Positions 9,288 to 18,268 of a stretch of DNA of 64,000 bases are shown here, piece by piece (positions within the stretch are counted from its first letter, which is position 1; each line of letters opens with the position of its first letter). Below the pieces are notes generated by a model, which had not been told where the DNA came from, did not search any database, and was given only the letters and a program-made list of their open reading frames with translations. The translations under genes were made by a program, and so were the position numbers. The stretch is taken from NCBI RefSeq assembly GCF_019049255.1, contig NZ_JAGMUJ010000084.1, forward strand, positions 146,387 to 210,386. The letters run 5' to 3'. Source of the stretch: Streptomyces sp. AC558_RSS880. Its GTDB lineage: Bacteria > Actinomycetota > Actinomycetes > Streptomycetales > Streptomycetaceae.

Positions 9288-10472
9288 ATGAGAGGTACGA
9301 CCCTGCCCGGAGTCGGGCGACTGTTACCGGCGGCCGCGGCCGTCCTGCTGCTGGCGTGGTGTGCGGTCGCCCCGGCGGCCGCCGGGGAGGAACGGCGTGC
9401 CGGTGCCGGGGACACCGTGTCGTCCGCCGCGCAGGTGCCGGCGGGTGTCACCGCCGGTGTCGCGGTGTTCGACCGGCAGACCGGGACGTACACCGAACAG
9501 ATCGCGTCCGGCGCGCAGTTCAGGTCCGCGTCGGTCGTCAAGCTGCTGCTGGCCCTGGACTTCCTGTGGAACCGGGGACCCGACTACACCGTCCCCGAAG
9601 CCGACCGGGCGCGGCTGGAGCCGATGCTGCGCAGCAGCGACGACGCCGCGGCCACCCACTACTGGAGGAACTACGGCCGCTCGGCGATCATCGACCGCAT
9701 GGTGGCCAGGCTGGGGCTCGACGACACCGTGCCGCCGCCCGCCGGGTACGAGGAGTTCTGGGGCTACACCGCGCTCTCGGCGCGGGACACCGTGACGATC
9801 TACCGGTACGTCCTGGACCGGGCGCCCGCCCCCGTGCGTGACTTCGTCATGGGCAACCTGCGTCAGAGCACGCGCTGTGCCTCGGACCGCTTCGACCAGC
9901 ACTTCGGCATCACCGGGGCGTTCGAGCGGCCGTGGGCGGTGAAGCAGGGATGGTCGGGCGACTTCCCCGACGGCACCTGCGGCACACCGTCCCTCGCGGC
10001 GGGCGTGACCGCGGACCAGGGCACCGGGACCGGCGCGGCCGCGGTGGACCTGGACCGGCCCGCGCTGCACAGCACCGGCACGGTCGGTGCCGGTGACCGG
10101 GCCATCGTGGCCGTGCTCACGCTGCACCCGCTCGGCACCTCGTACGGCAAGGCGTACACCGACATCGGCCGGCTGACCCGCTCGCTGAACGTTCCGGGGG
10201 CGGTGCGGCCGTCCGGGACGTGGTTCGGGACGTGGAGCGAGTTCGTCAACGTGCGCGAGGACCCGTCCACCGGCAGGCCGCCGCTGCGGCAGCTGCCGGC
10301 GGGCGTGGAGGTGCTGGTGGGCTGCCAGGTCCGGGGCCAGGTCGTCACCGTGCCGCCGTACACCAACGAATGGTGGGCCTACCTGCCGCAGCACGGTGGC
10401 TACATCTCCAACATCTACATCAGTTCGCCGGACAACAAGCTGCCGGGCGTCCCGGAGTGCGGCGGGCGGTAA
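9288..10472 (+). CDS. Secreted serine β-lactamase/DD-peptidase-fold protein with SH3-like tail
   Basis: 394 residues. A signal peptide (hydrophobic core ~11-30, cleavage near APAAA) leads to a domain with S-V-V-K (Ser82/Lys85), S-D-D (117-119) and a possible KTG equivalent in HSTGTVG. This is the serine penicillin-recognising fold, probably degenerate in its second and third motifs. The last ~70 residues look like a bacterial SH3 wall-binding domain (LPAGVEVLVGCQVRG...). Activity on cell wall or β-lactam is possible but unproven. ATG at 9288 with GGAG 5 bases upstream; the longer frame lacks a ribosome site. The upstream palindromic promoter is shared with the gene at 13128. Confidence 0.82.
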   Translation: MRGTTLPGVGRLLPAAAAVLLLAWCAVAPAAAGEERRAGAGDTVSSAAQVPAGVTAGVAVFDRQTGTYTEQIASGAQFRSASVVKLLLALDFLWNRGPDYTVPEADRARLEPMLRSSDDAAATHYWRNYGRSAIIDRMVARLGLDDTVPPPAGYEEFWGYTALSARDTVTIYRYVLDRAPAPVRDFVMGNLRQSTRCASDRFDQHFGITGAFERPWAVKQGWSGDFPDGTCGTPSLAAGVTADQGTGTGAAAVDLDRPALHSTGTVGAGDRAIVAVLTLHPLGTSYGKAYTDIGRLTRSLNVPGAVRPSGTWFGTWSEFVNVREDPSTGRPPLRQLPAGVEVLVGCQVRGQVVTVPPYTNEWWAYLPQHGGYISNIYISSPDNKLPGVPECGGR

Positions 10473-10488
10473 CCCCGGCGGGGAACGG

Positions 10489-10530
10489 GTACGGGCGGTG
10501 GGCGGGGCGGGGGACGCTCACCGCCCGTAC
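10489..10530. terminator. Bidirectional hairpin between convergent genes
   Basis: A 12-bp inverted repeat GTACGGGCGGTG/CACCGCCCGTAC with an 18-base loop spans the gap and includes the stop codon of the kinase gene. Confidence 0.5.
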
Positions 10531-12065
10531 GCGGCGAGGTGGCGCAGTACCTCCTCCACGTGCGGCCGTACCCGTTCGGGGACGCCGCGTTCCTCGATGA
10601 CGGTCCGGTCGCTGGTGCGGTAGCCCGCGACGACCAGGGCCTGCAGGTCCTCCTTCGGCAGCCCCGCCTGCTTGAAGCGCTGGTCCAGCCAGCACACGTA
10701 CAGGCTCATGGTGGCGATCGCGTCCGGCGCCGACATGTGGTCCTTGTCGCCGTCACCGTCCCCGTCGACGGCCCACGCGCGGAACACCGACGGCGTCCAC
10801 ATGGCGATGCCGTACTCGTCGGTGGCGGGGCGGGCGGCGTTCACGTCGAAGTCGCTCTCCGCTTTCAGCATGGCGGCGAGCAGGGCCGGTGTGACCTCCT
10901 CGTCGGTGCAGCGGTGGGCGGCACGGTCGATGACCGGCCGGAGGGCGTCGGGCACGTCGGCGTCCGGCCGCAGGGCGCCGGGCGCCCCGGTCCGGGCGCC
11001 GGTGACCCGGGCCGGGGCGCCGCCGGCACGGTCGTCCCCCGCACGGTCGTCTCCCGCGAGCAACGCCATACCGGCGACGGCCACCGCGGTCAGGCCCAGG
11101 AGGGCGGCCAGGGCCGGTCCCGTACGCCGGCGGTGCGGGCGCGCGTCCCGGACCAGCCGCTCGACCCGGGCGGCGAGCCGCTGCGCGGTGTGCGGCTGCC
11201 GGGAGGCGTGGTCGGGGGCCAGGCAGTCGGCGATCAGGCCGCGCCAGCCCTCGTCGAGTCCGGCGTCGAGCCGCAGCGGCGCGGTGCCGCGCGCGTAGGA
11301 CTGGGCCGCGAGGGAGCGGGCCCGGGCGGTGGCACCCGGGAAGGGGTGCAGGCCGCCGGTGAGCACCTGGTGCGCGAGGACGCCGAACGCCCAGACGTCG
11401 GCGGTCGGCCGGACCACCGAGCCGAGCGTTCCGGTGCGCTGGGACCACCACTCGGGAGGCAGGTGGTCCAGGGTGCCGAGCGGGGGCAGATGGGCGTGGC
11501 TCCCGTCGAGCTCCACCGCGAGCCCGAAGTCCGCCAGCCACACCTGCCCGCCCGCGCCCAGCAGGACGTTGGCCGGTTTGAGGTCGCCGTGCACCCATCC
11601 GGCGCCGTGCATGTGGGCGAGGCCGGCGGCGACGCCGCCGAGGATCCGGGCGGCGTCGGCGACCGCCCGGCCCTGCTCCGCGGCGTCCAGGACGTCCTTC
11701 ACGCTGGCTTCGGCACGGTCCATGACCAGGGCGGTCGCCCCGTCCAGGGCCGGCAGGTCCGGTACCGCGAGGGTGCACACGGCGCGGGTGCGGACGAGGT
11801 GAGGGTGGTCCGCCCCGGCGCTGAACCGCACCTCGCGGGCGACGAGTTCGCCGAAGGCGGTGCGCGGGCCGGGCGCGAGGGCTCCGGTCGGCAGCACCTT
11901 CACCGCCACGGGCGTGCCGTCGGCGAGCGAGCGGGCCTCGTACACGGTGCCCCATCCCCCGGAGCCGATGACCGCGCCGACCTCCCAGTCCCCCTCGATG
12001 CGGAACCCCTCCGGCAGCCTGGGCGGTTCCGGCTCGAGGTCGTCGGGTGCCTCGTGTGCCGTCAT
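10518..12065 (-). CDS. Membrane Ser/Thr protein kinase with lytic-transglycosylase-like outer domain
   Basis: 515 residues. The cytosolic kinase domain (~30-305) has the glycine loop IGSGGWGTV, Lys56, HGD catalytic loop (159-161), DFG (179-181) and PPEWW, so it looks active. One membrane helix (~317-337) follows, then an outside domain (~385-515) resembling SLT/SLT_2 transglycosylases: KAESDFD with candidate catalytic Glu403, EYGIAMW and a DGDGDGDKDH loop. A kinase reading muropeptides or the wall is inferred. The ATG at 12065 overlaps the FHA gene stop by 4 bases (ATGA), so the two are coupled and are probably kinase and phospho-reader. Confidence 0.9.
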   Translation of the reverse strand: MTAHEAPDDLEPEPPRLPEGFRIEGDWEVGAVIGSGGWGTVYEARSLADGTPVAVKVLPTGALAPGPRTAFGELVAREVRFSAGADHPHLVRTRAVCTLAVPDLPALDGATALVMDRAEASVKDVLDAAEQGRAVADAARILGGVAAGLAHMHGAGWVHGDLKPANVLLGAGGQVWLADFGLAVELDGSHAHLPPLGTLDHLPPEWWSQRTGTLGSVVRPTADVWAFGVLAHQVLTGGLHPFPGATARARSLAAQSYARGTAPLRLDAGLDEGWRGLIADCLAPDHASRQPHTAQRLAARVERLVRDARPHRRRTGPALAALLGLTAVAVAGMALLAGDDRAGDDRAGGAPARVTGARTGAPGALRPDADVPDALRPVIDRAAHRCTDEEVTPALLAAMLKAESDFDVNAARPATDEYGIAMWTPSVFRAWAVDGDGDGDKDHMSAPDAIATMSLYVCWLDQRFKQAGLPKEDLQALVVAGYRTSDRTVIEERGVPERVRPHVEEVLRHLAAYGR

Positions 12066-12856
12066 GCGCGGGCCTCCTGCGGCGCGGTGCGGCGGCTGCG
12101 CGGCGGCAGCAGCGCCAGGTGCTCCTCGCGCACCAGACCGAACCTCAGTGCCATGAACGCCAGTTGGGCGCGCTTGGCGCCGGTGCGCGGGCCGTCGCCG
12201 GCCGCCTCGTCGCCGTACGGCAGGCGCAGTTTGGCGAACGCGAGGTAGTCGATGTGGTAGTTGACCGCCGAGCGCGTCAGGCTCCGGCAGGAGTCCAGCG
12301 GGCGCAGCCGCTCCACGATGTCCCCGGCGCCGGGCAGTGCCGGGTCGGAGGGGTCCCGCAGCCGTGGCTCGCACAGGGCGACGAGGACGAGGAAGTACTT
12401 CGACGTGGGGTCCAGGGCGAAGGGGTGCACGGTCTGCTCGCCGGCGCCGTCGCCCGGCCGCTCCCCGAGGTAGGCGTGCTGCGGCGCGAACACCTTGAAG
12501 GCGGCGCTCCCGGTCAGGGCCGGCAGCACCACCCGGGAGAACTCGAACGGCACCGGCGCGCCGAGGCGTCCGGGTGCCACGGTGATGTACTCGCCCGCGC
12601 CCTCCAGGTTCTCCACGACGTACGACATGCTGCGGCTGAAGTTGGACAGCCGCCAGTAGTCCCCCGCGGCCTCCAGCTGCCCGGCGCGGCGCGAGATCCC
12701 GGGATCCGGCAGATTGACCGCCGTGGTTCCGTTTCCGGGTACGCCGCGGCCGAATTCGATGACGTCCCCGGGACCGAGGTGCAGCAGTCCGGGTCTGCCC
12801 GTTTCCCCCGGGACCACCGCTGTGGCCTCCGGTAACTGGACGATGACGGTTTCCAT
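12062..12856 (-). CDS. FHA domain protein with winged-helix C-terminal region
   Basis: 264 residues. Residues ~30-90 form an FHA-type phosphothreonine-reading domain (VIEFGRG, GISRRAGQLEA, WRLSNFS, VVEN). The C-terminal ~90 residues look like a winged helix (SLTRSAVNYHIDYLAFAKLRL). It probably binds the phosphorylated kinase encoded next and may act on DNA. The ATG at 12856 is preferred because GGAGG sits 5 bases upstream; the 5-residue-longer start lacks one. First gene of a two-gene operon, divergent from the secreted-protein gene at 13128. Confidence 0.85.
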   Translation of the reverse strand: METVIVQLPEATAVVPGETGRPGLLHLGPGDVIEFGRGVPGNGTTAVNLPDPGISRRAGQLEAAGDYWRLSNFSRSMSYVVENLEGAGEYITVAPGRLGAPVPFEFSRVVLPALTGSAAFKVFAPQHAYLGERPGDGAGEQTVHPFALDPTSKYFLVLVALCEPRLRDPSDPALPGAGDIVERLRPLDSCRSLTRSAVNYHIDYLAFAKLRLPYGDEAAGDGPRTGAKRAQLAFMALRFGLVREEHLALLPPRSRRTAPQEARA

Positions 12857-13046
12857 CCGGTCCTCCCCCAAGTCGGTCGCGTGGATTGTAGTGCGAACCC
12901 CGCCGGTCGCCCGCGCGGTTGCCGGGGACGCACCCGGGACTCCGCTTGACGCCGTGAGTCATCGGTGCGGTGGCCGCGCGCGACCGGATCGCGCCATGCG
13001 GCCCGTGGCCGGAAAGGGCTCTCCCGGTAGGCCGGCGAAGCACCCT

Positions 13047-13089
13047 CCTGACAGGCGTCAGGACCGCCGGCGGTGCCCCGGCCCCTACC
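13047..13089 (+). promoter_or_regulatory. Palindromic operator plus CCTACC element, copy 2
   Basis: CCTGAC-AGGC-GTCAGG (13047-13062), then 21 bases, then CCTACC (13084-13089), 38 bases before the GTG of the secreted-protein gene. It is nearly identical in sequence and spacing to 9201-9243. Confidence 0.6.
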
Positions 13090-13127
13090 TTCTGCCCTGT
13101 CCGCACGACCAGACCGAAGGAGAAACA

Positions 13128-13583
13128 GTGGCGAAGTGGCGGTCTTTGCAGATGCTCGCTGTCGCGTCGGCGGCGGTGGCGACGGTGTTCGCGTCGTCCG
13201 GCAGTGCCGGCGCGACGGACGGCGCGGGATGTCCCAGTGACGAGGTGATGTGCTACGGCTGGAGCGGGAACTGGAACAAGGACGGAGGGGCCATCAGCTA
13301 CTTCCGTGGCAACGTCTGGGACCTCAACGGCCACCGGTACGCCGGCAGCGGCACCGGCTCGGGCGAGGTCATCGGCAACAACAACGGGTCCCTGTTCGTG
13401 AACGCGCTGGACCGGACCCGCACGATCTACTACAACCCGTCCGTCGGCGGTGCCCGCCCCTCGGGTTACAGCGTCACGTACGGCTTCGGCGTGCGTACCT
13501 GCAACAACCACACGGGCAGCACCGACTGGGGTGTTCTGCCCTGGTACATCTGCAACAACGCCCGGGCCCACTTCAGCAACTGA
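13128..13583 (+). CDS. Small secreted protein, β/γ-crystallin- or I36-inhibitor-like
   Basis: 151 residues. A signal peptide of about 30 residues (core LAVASAAVATVFASS, cleavage near SAGA) is followed by a compact domain rich in Gly, Asn, Tyr and Trp with four cysteines, likely two disulfides. Repeats of the type GNVWDLNG and NGSLFVN recall β/γ-crystallin folds and the Streptomyces I36 peptidase-inhibitor family, but the match is not firm. GTG start with AAGGAG 5 bases upstream. Its promoter element is shared with the β-lactamase-fold gene, suggesting co-secretion under one regulator. Confidence 0.75.
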   Translation: MAKWRSLQMLAVASAAVATVFASSGSAGATDGAGCPSDEVMCYGWSGNWNKDGGAISYFRGNVWDLNGHRYAGSGTGSGEVIGNNNGSLFVNALDRTRTIYYNPSVGGARPSGYSVTYGFGVRTCNNHTGSTDWGVLPWYICNNARAHFSN

Positions 13584-13674
13584 GCGGGGTGCGGTGGGCC
13601 CCCGGGCACCGCGCGCGCCGCGGCCCGGGCGCCCGCCGCACGTCCGGCGCCCCCACCGAAGGAGGACCAGGCCG

Positions 13675-14643
13675 ATGGGCGACACAGGGCGATCGACACG
13701 AAGGACCGCCGCGTCGTGGGCGACGCTGTGCGGTCTGCTCCCTCTGCTGACCGTGCTCGGCTGCTCCGCGCAAGGCGCGGACGAGCCGTCGCGCGACGGG
13801 CTCCCGCCCGTCACCGTGACCGAACTGCACGACCCCGCCGACATCCGGCAGCCGCTCAACGAGTACATCCTGACGGAGCGCCAGTCGCAGCTGATGCTCG
13901 CGGCCGAACAGCGGCTGCGCGCCGACTGCGCGCGGCGCTTCGGCCTGGACTGGGAACCGCCGCCGGTGAACCTGGACGTGCCGGACACCTTCCGCTACGG
14001 CGCCGACGCCTACGTCCACTACGACGAGGCCGCCGCGCGCCGGCACGGCTACCATCCGGCGCCGGCGGACGCCGACGGGTCCACGGCCGCGGCCGCCGGC
14101 GGGTCCGCGGACGGCGCCGCGACGGCGGACGAGGACGGGACCGGATCCCGTATGTCGCCGCAGCTGCGCACCGTGCTCACCGGCCGGGGCTCCGGCACCG
14201 TCGCCGGGCGGAAGGTGCCCGCCGGCGGGTGCGTGGAGGAGGCGCGCCGCGCCCTGCGCGAGCACAGCGATCCGCGCTGGGACGAGAACTATCCCAACGG
14301 CCTCGCCGTCAACCTCCAGGGGGAGATCGACGAGGACCCGCGGGTGGTCCGGGTGCGGGCCGAGTGGAGCGCCTGCATGGGGCGGGCGGGATTCGACTAC
14401 GGCAGTCCCCGGGACGCCTGGGCGGACCCCCGCTGGGAGACCGCGACCGCCTCGGCGGAGGAGAAGGCGGTGGCGGTCGCGGAGGTGCGGTGCGGACGGC
14501 AGACCCGCCTCGCCGAGACCCTGGCCGCGGTCGAACGCGCCTACCAGGAAGGCGTCGTGGACGACAAGAGCCAGGAACTGGCGGAGTACGCCCGGAGCAA
14601 GGAGGCCGTCATGCGGCGGGTCGCCGAACTCCTCGGCGAGTGA
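13675..14643 (+). CDS. Lipoprotein of a MacB-like exporter operon
   Basis: 322 residues with a lipoprotein signal ending TVLGC (lipidated Cys30). The mature part is hydrophilic with a Ser/Ala/Gly/Asp-rich low-complexity insert (~123-150) and conserved-looking Trp/Cys positions (WSACMGRAGFDY). No enzyme domain recognised. ATG at 13675 follows GGAGGACCAGGCCG. It is the first of four same-strand genes, followed after 27 bases by the adaptor, so it is probably an accessory outside component of that transporter. Confidence 0.8.
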   Translation: MGDTGRSTRRTAASWATLCGLLPLLTVLGCSAQGADEPSRDGLPPVTVTELHDPADIRQPLNEYILTERQSQLMLAAEQRLRADCARRFGLDWEPPPVNLDVPDTFRYGADAYVHYDEAAARRHGYHPAPADADGSTAAAAGGSADGAATADEDGTGSRMSPQLRTVLTGRGSGTVAGRKVPAGGCVEEARRALREHSDPRWDENYPNGLAVNLQGEIDEDPRVVRVRAEWSACMGRAGFDYGSPRDAWADPRWETATASAEEKAVAVAEVRCGRQTRLAETLAAVERAYQEGVVDDKSQELAEYARSKEAVMRRVAELLGE

Positions 14644-14670
14644 CGCCGGTTGTCGAAAGGAGTGATGAGC

Positions 14671-16002
14671 GTGCCGAAGAACACGCTGCGCGGCAGGCGC
14701 CGCACCCTGACGGGCGGCACGGTCGCCGCGGCGGCCCTGCTGGCCGGCGGCTTCGTCGCGGGTTCCGCGATCCGCTCGCCCCAGCAGGTGGCCGCGGACG
14801 CGGCGGGCCCCGGGCCCAGCACCCTGACCACGGCCGTCGAGCGGCGTGTGCTGCGGTCCACCGTCCTGCTGCGCGGCGACGTCACCGCCTCGCGCACGGT
14901 CGACGTCACGCCCTCGACCGAGGAGGCGCAGGCCGTGGTCACCGCCGTCCGGGCCGGGGCGGGGCAGGAGATCCGCCCGGGCAAGGTGATCCTGGAGGTC
15001 TCGGGCCGCCCGCTGTTCGCCCTGCCGGGCGCCAAGCCGGCCTACCGCGACCTCAGGCCGGGCGCCGAGGGCGACGACGTGGCCCAGTTGCAGACCGCGT
15101 TGAAGCGACTCGGGCACGACCCGGGCGCGTTCGACGGCCGGTTCGGCACGGGCACCAAGAACGCCCTGCGCTCCCTGTACGAGGCCCTCGGGTACGACGT
15201 GCCCACCGCCGGTGACCAGCAGGCCCTGACCGGTGCCCAGGACCGGGTCGCCGAGGCCGAGGACGCGCTGGCCGCCGCCCGGGAGAGCGGTGACCGGCAG
15301 GGGCAGGGCGTCGAGCGCGCCGTCGAGCGACTGGAACGGGCCCGGAGGGACCTCGCCGCGCTGCGCGCCAGGAGCGGCCCGATGCTCCCCGCCGCCGAGT
15401 TCGTGTTCCTGCCGGCGTTCCCCGCGCGGGTGGCCGCCACCCGCGCGACGGTCGGGGCTCCGGTCAAGGCGCCGCTGGTGACCCTGTCGTCGGGCCGTCT
15501 GGAGATCACCGGGGGCCTCAACCCCGGGCAGCGCGACCTGGTGCACGAGGGCCAGCCGGTGCGCATCCTCTCGGAGACCACGGGGGTGTCCGCCGAGGGG
15601 ACGGTCGCTTCCGTGGGCGCGCTCGTCCAGGACCCGGAGACGGGGGCGTCGAGCCATCCACTGACCGTGCGGCCGAAGGGTGCGCTGGACGCCCGGCTGG
15701 CGGGGACGAACGTGCGGCTGACGATCGAGACCGCGGCCAGCTCCGGCGAGGTGCTCGTGGTGCCGGTCTCGGCCCTGTTCGCCGCGCCGGACGGCACCAC
15801 CAACGTCGTACGGTCGCTGCCCTCCGGCGAGGAGCGGACCGTCGCGGTGCGGGCGGGGATGTCGGCCGACGGGATGGTCGCCGTGACTCCGGAGCGCGGC
15901 GGATCGCTGCGGGACGGCGAGCGGGTGGTGATCTCCCGGCCGGAGGACGAGTCGCTGACGTCCGCCGGCGGCCGGGGCGCGTCGCGGGGTGAGGGCTCAT
16001 GA
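14671..16002 (+). CDS. Membrane-anchored adaptor with peptidoglycan-binding domain (HlyD-like)
   Basis: 443 residues. An N-terminal anchor helix (~12-32) leads to an outside region that includes a PG_binding_1 domain (GDDVAQLQTALKRLGHD...FGTGTKNALRSL, ~130-175), a coiled coil (~190-235) and HlyD/MFP-type β-barrel segments. It is the adaptor of a MacAB-like export complex. The GTG at 14671 is preferred: AAGGAG lies 8 bases upstream, whereas the ATG at 14665 would leave only 2. The stop overlaps the ATPase start (ATGA). Confidence 0.85.
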   Translation: MPKNTLRGRRRTLTGGTVAAAALLAGGFVAGSAIRSPQQVAADAAGPGPSTLTTAVERRVLRSTVLLRGDVTASRTVDVTPSTEEAQAVVTAVRAGAGQEIRPGKVILEVSGRPLFALPGAKPAYRDLRPGAEGDDVAQLQTALKRLGHDPGAFDGRFGTGTKNALRSLYEALGYDVPTAGDQQALTGAQDRVAEAEDALAAARESGDRQGQGVERAVERLERARRDLAALRARSGPMLPAAEFVFLPAFPARVAATRATVGAPVKAPLVTLSSGRLEITGGLNPGQRDLVHEGQPVRILSETTGVSAEGTVASVGALVQDPETGASSHPLTVRPKGALDARLAGTNVRLTIETAASSGEVLVVPVSALFAAPDGTTNVVRSLPSGEERTVAVRAGMSADGMVAVTPERGGSLRDGERVVISRPEDESLTSAGGRGASRGEGS

Positions 16003-16706
16003 CCTCCCCCGCGCCGCCCGTCGTCGACCTCGCGGAACTGGAACTCGTCTATCCGGTGGAGCCGCCGGTCACCGCGGTCCGCTCCTGCGACCTCACGGTG
16101 CGCGGCGGGGAGTACGTCGCCGTCGTCGGCGCGTCCGGTTCCGGCAAGTCCTCGCTGCTCAACGTCATCGGCCTGCTGGACCGGCCCACCTCGGGCCGGT
16201 ACCGGCTCGACGGGATCGACACGACCGGGCTGTCCGACGCCGAGCGCACCGAACTGCGCGCCCGCCGCGTCGGGTTCGTCTTCCAGGCCTTCCACCTCCT
16301 GCCGTACCGCACCGCGGCCGAGAACGTCATGCTGGGCCTGATGTACGGAGGCGTTCCGCGCCGCCGTCGCGCCGCGCTGGCGGCGCGGGCCCTGGAGCGG
16401 GTCGGCATGGGTCACCGGCTGCACGCCGAGCCCACCACCCTCTCCGGCGGAGAACGCCAGCGCGTGGCCATCGCCCGCGCCCTGGCCGTGCGGCCGTCGC
16501 TCCTGCTGTGCGACGAGCCCACGGGCAACCTGGACTCCGCCACCGCCCGCACCGTGCTCGACCTCATCGCCGAACTGCACGGGGAGGGGGTCACCGTCGT
16601 GGTGATCACGCACGACGCCTCGGTGGCCGCCGGCGCGGGCCGGGTCGTCCGGATGAGAGACGGAGTCCTCACCGAGGACCGCACCACGAGGATGCCGGCC
16701 ACATGA
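15999..16706 (+). CDS. ABC transporter ATPase (MacB/LolD type)
   Basis: 235 residues with Walker A GASGSGKSS, Q-loop FVFQAFHL, signature LSGGERQRVAIARAL, Walker B LLLCDEPTGNLD and H-loop ITHD. These are the hallmarks of the LolD/MacB export subfamily. It overlaps both neighbours by 4 bases, so the operon is tightly coupled. It powers the exporter with the permease encoded next. Confidence 0.95.
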   Translation: MTSPAPPVVDLAELELVYPVEPPVTAVRSCDLTVRGGEYVAVVGASGSGKSSLLNVIGLLDRPTSGRYRLDGIDTTGLSDAERTELRARRVGFVFQAFHLLPYRTAAENVMLGLMYGGVPRRRRAALAARALERVGMGHRLHAEPTTLSGGERQRVAIARALAVRPSLLLCDEPTGNLDSATARTVLDLIAELHGEGVTVVVITHDASVAAGAGRVVRMRDGVLTEDRTTRMPAT

Positions 16707-17971
16707 CACGATCCCCCTCCCCCTCCCCCGGCCGTGCCGCCGCGGCCGGCCCCACGGCGCACCTGTCCGTCCGGGACCTGCTCGGCGAGGCACTGGCGGG
16801 GGTGTTGCAGCGGCCCGTCCGCACGATGCTCACGATGGTCGGCGTCGTGCTCGGCGTCGGCACCGTGGTGGCCGTCCTGGGCATGACCGCGAGTGCCTCC
16901 GGGCAGATCTCGGGGCGGTTCACCGCGCTCACCGCGACCGAGGTGACGGTGCGTCCGTCAGCCGGTGCCCAGGACGCGGCCGGGAGCCCGGACGGCTCGC
17001 CGTTCCCGGCGGACGCCGACGCCAGGGCCGCCCGGATCGAGGGGGTGCGCAGCGCCGGGACGTACTACGCCCTCGCCTCCGCGCGGGTCGGGGACATCAC
17101 CGGCGTGCCGCTGCCCGGCGCGTCCGCGCAGCGGCTGCCCGTCATCGCCGCCTCCGCCGGAACGCTTCCCGCGCTGCGCGCCACCCTGCACGGCGGGCGA
17201 CTCTTCGACTCCGTCCTGGACGACCGGGCCGAACCGGTGGCCGTCCTCGGCTCCGGCGCCGCGCGGCGCCTGGGCGTCAGCCGGCTCGACCGGCGGCCGG
17301 TGATCTTCATCGGCGGGACGCCGTTCACCGTCATCGGCATCGTCGGCGACGTCGAGCGCAAGGCGGAGGTGCTGTCCTCCGTGGTCGTGCCGCGCGGCAC
17401 CGCGCACCGGATGTGGGGGCCGCCCGGCAAACGGGACCAGCCCGCCCGGATGATCGTCGACACGGAGCTGGGGGCCGCCGCCGACGTCGCCGCACAGCTC
17501 CCGCTCGCCCTGCGGCCGGACCGGCCGGACGTACTGCAGGCCGTGGCGCCGCCCGATCCGCGCACCCTGAGGAACGACGTGAGCACCGACCTGGACGGTC
17601 TGTTCCTCCTCCTGTCGGGGGTCAGCCTGGCCATCGGGACGGTCGGTATCGCCAACACCACGCTCATCGCCGTCCTGGAGCGCACCGGGGAGATCGGGCT
17701 GCGCCGGGCACTGGGCGCGCGCCGGCGGCACGTGGTGGCGCAGTTCCTCACCGAGAGCGCGCTGATCGGCGGTGTCGGCGGCCTGGTCGGCGCCGCGGCC
17801 GGCGTCGTCGCGGTGGTGGCGGTCGCCGTCGTCCAGCGGTGGACGCCGGTGCTGCCGTTGACCGTCGCCGTCCTGGCTCCCGTGATCGGGCTGGCGACCG
17901 GTCTCGTCGCGGGCGCCTATCCGGCGCTCCGCGCGGCGCGCATCGAGCCGGTCGACGCGTTCCGCCACTGA
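16703..17971 (+). CDS. ABC transporter permease (MacB/FtsX type)
   Basis: 422 residues. One N-terminal membrane helix, a ~230-residue MacB-type outside domain and three C-terminal helices form the FtsX arrangement, with the motif EIGLRRALGARRRHV in the cytosolic loop and the terminal ARIEPVDAFR. The ATG at 16703 overlaps the ATPase stop. Probably exports a peptide, lipid or antibiotic-like molecule or transmits force to the wall; the substrate is unknown. Confidence 0.93.
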   Translation: MTRSPSPSPGRAAAAGPTAHLSVRDLLGEALAGVLQRPVRTMLTMVGVVLGVGTVVAVLGMTASASGQISGRFTALTATEVTVRPSAGAQDAAGSPDGSPFPADADARAARIEGVRSAGTYYALASARVGDITGVPLPGASAQRLPVIAASAGTLPALRATLHGGRLFDSVLDDRAEPVAVLGSGAARRLGVSRLDRRPVIFIGGTPFTVIGIVGDVERKAEVLSSVVVPRGTAHRMWGPPGKRDQPARMIVDTELGAAADVAAQLPLALRPDRPDVLQAVAPPDPRTLRNDVSTDLDGLFLLLSGVSLAIGTVGIANTTLIAVLERTGEIGLRRALGARRRHVVAQFLTESALIGGVGGLVGAAAGVVAVVAVAVVQRWTPVLPLTVAVLAPVIGLATGLVAGAYPALRAARIEPVDAFRH

Positions 17972-17975
17972 GCCG

Positions 17976-17994
17976 CCACGCGACGGTCGCGTGG
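17976..17994. terminator. Terminator hairpin of exporter operon
   Basis: Perfect 9-bp stem CCACGCGAC/GTCGCGTGG with a one-base centre, 5 bases after the permease stop. Confidence 0.6.
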
Positions 17995-18268
17995 GGAGGA
18001 GAACCGGGTGGAGCACCGGCAGGAAGCACCGGGCTCCGCCTGTGGAGCGGCACTCCGGGGAGTTCTCGGCCCTGTTGGCGAGGGCTTCGGCTTCCGGGGC
18101 TCGTGGGCGGCTCGCCCGGGGACCGGTACCCCCTTGTACGACGGCGCCACGACGTCCCCTCCCGACGGCCCGCCACCCGCGGGGTCGTCTCAGCCCCTGG
18201 GCACGCCGGCCAGGCCGACAACGCCCACGTGGTGCTTCGCATCAAGGTGATGGCCGGCGCCAAAAGTC

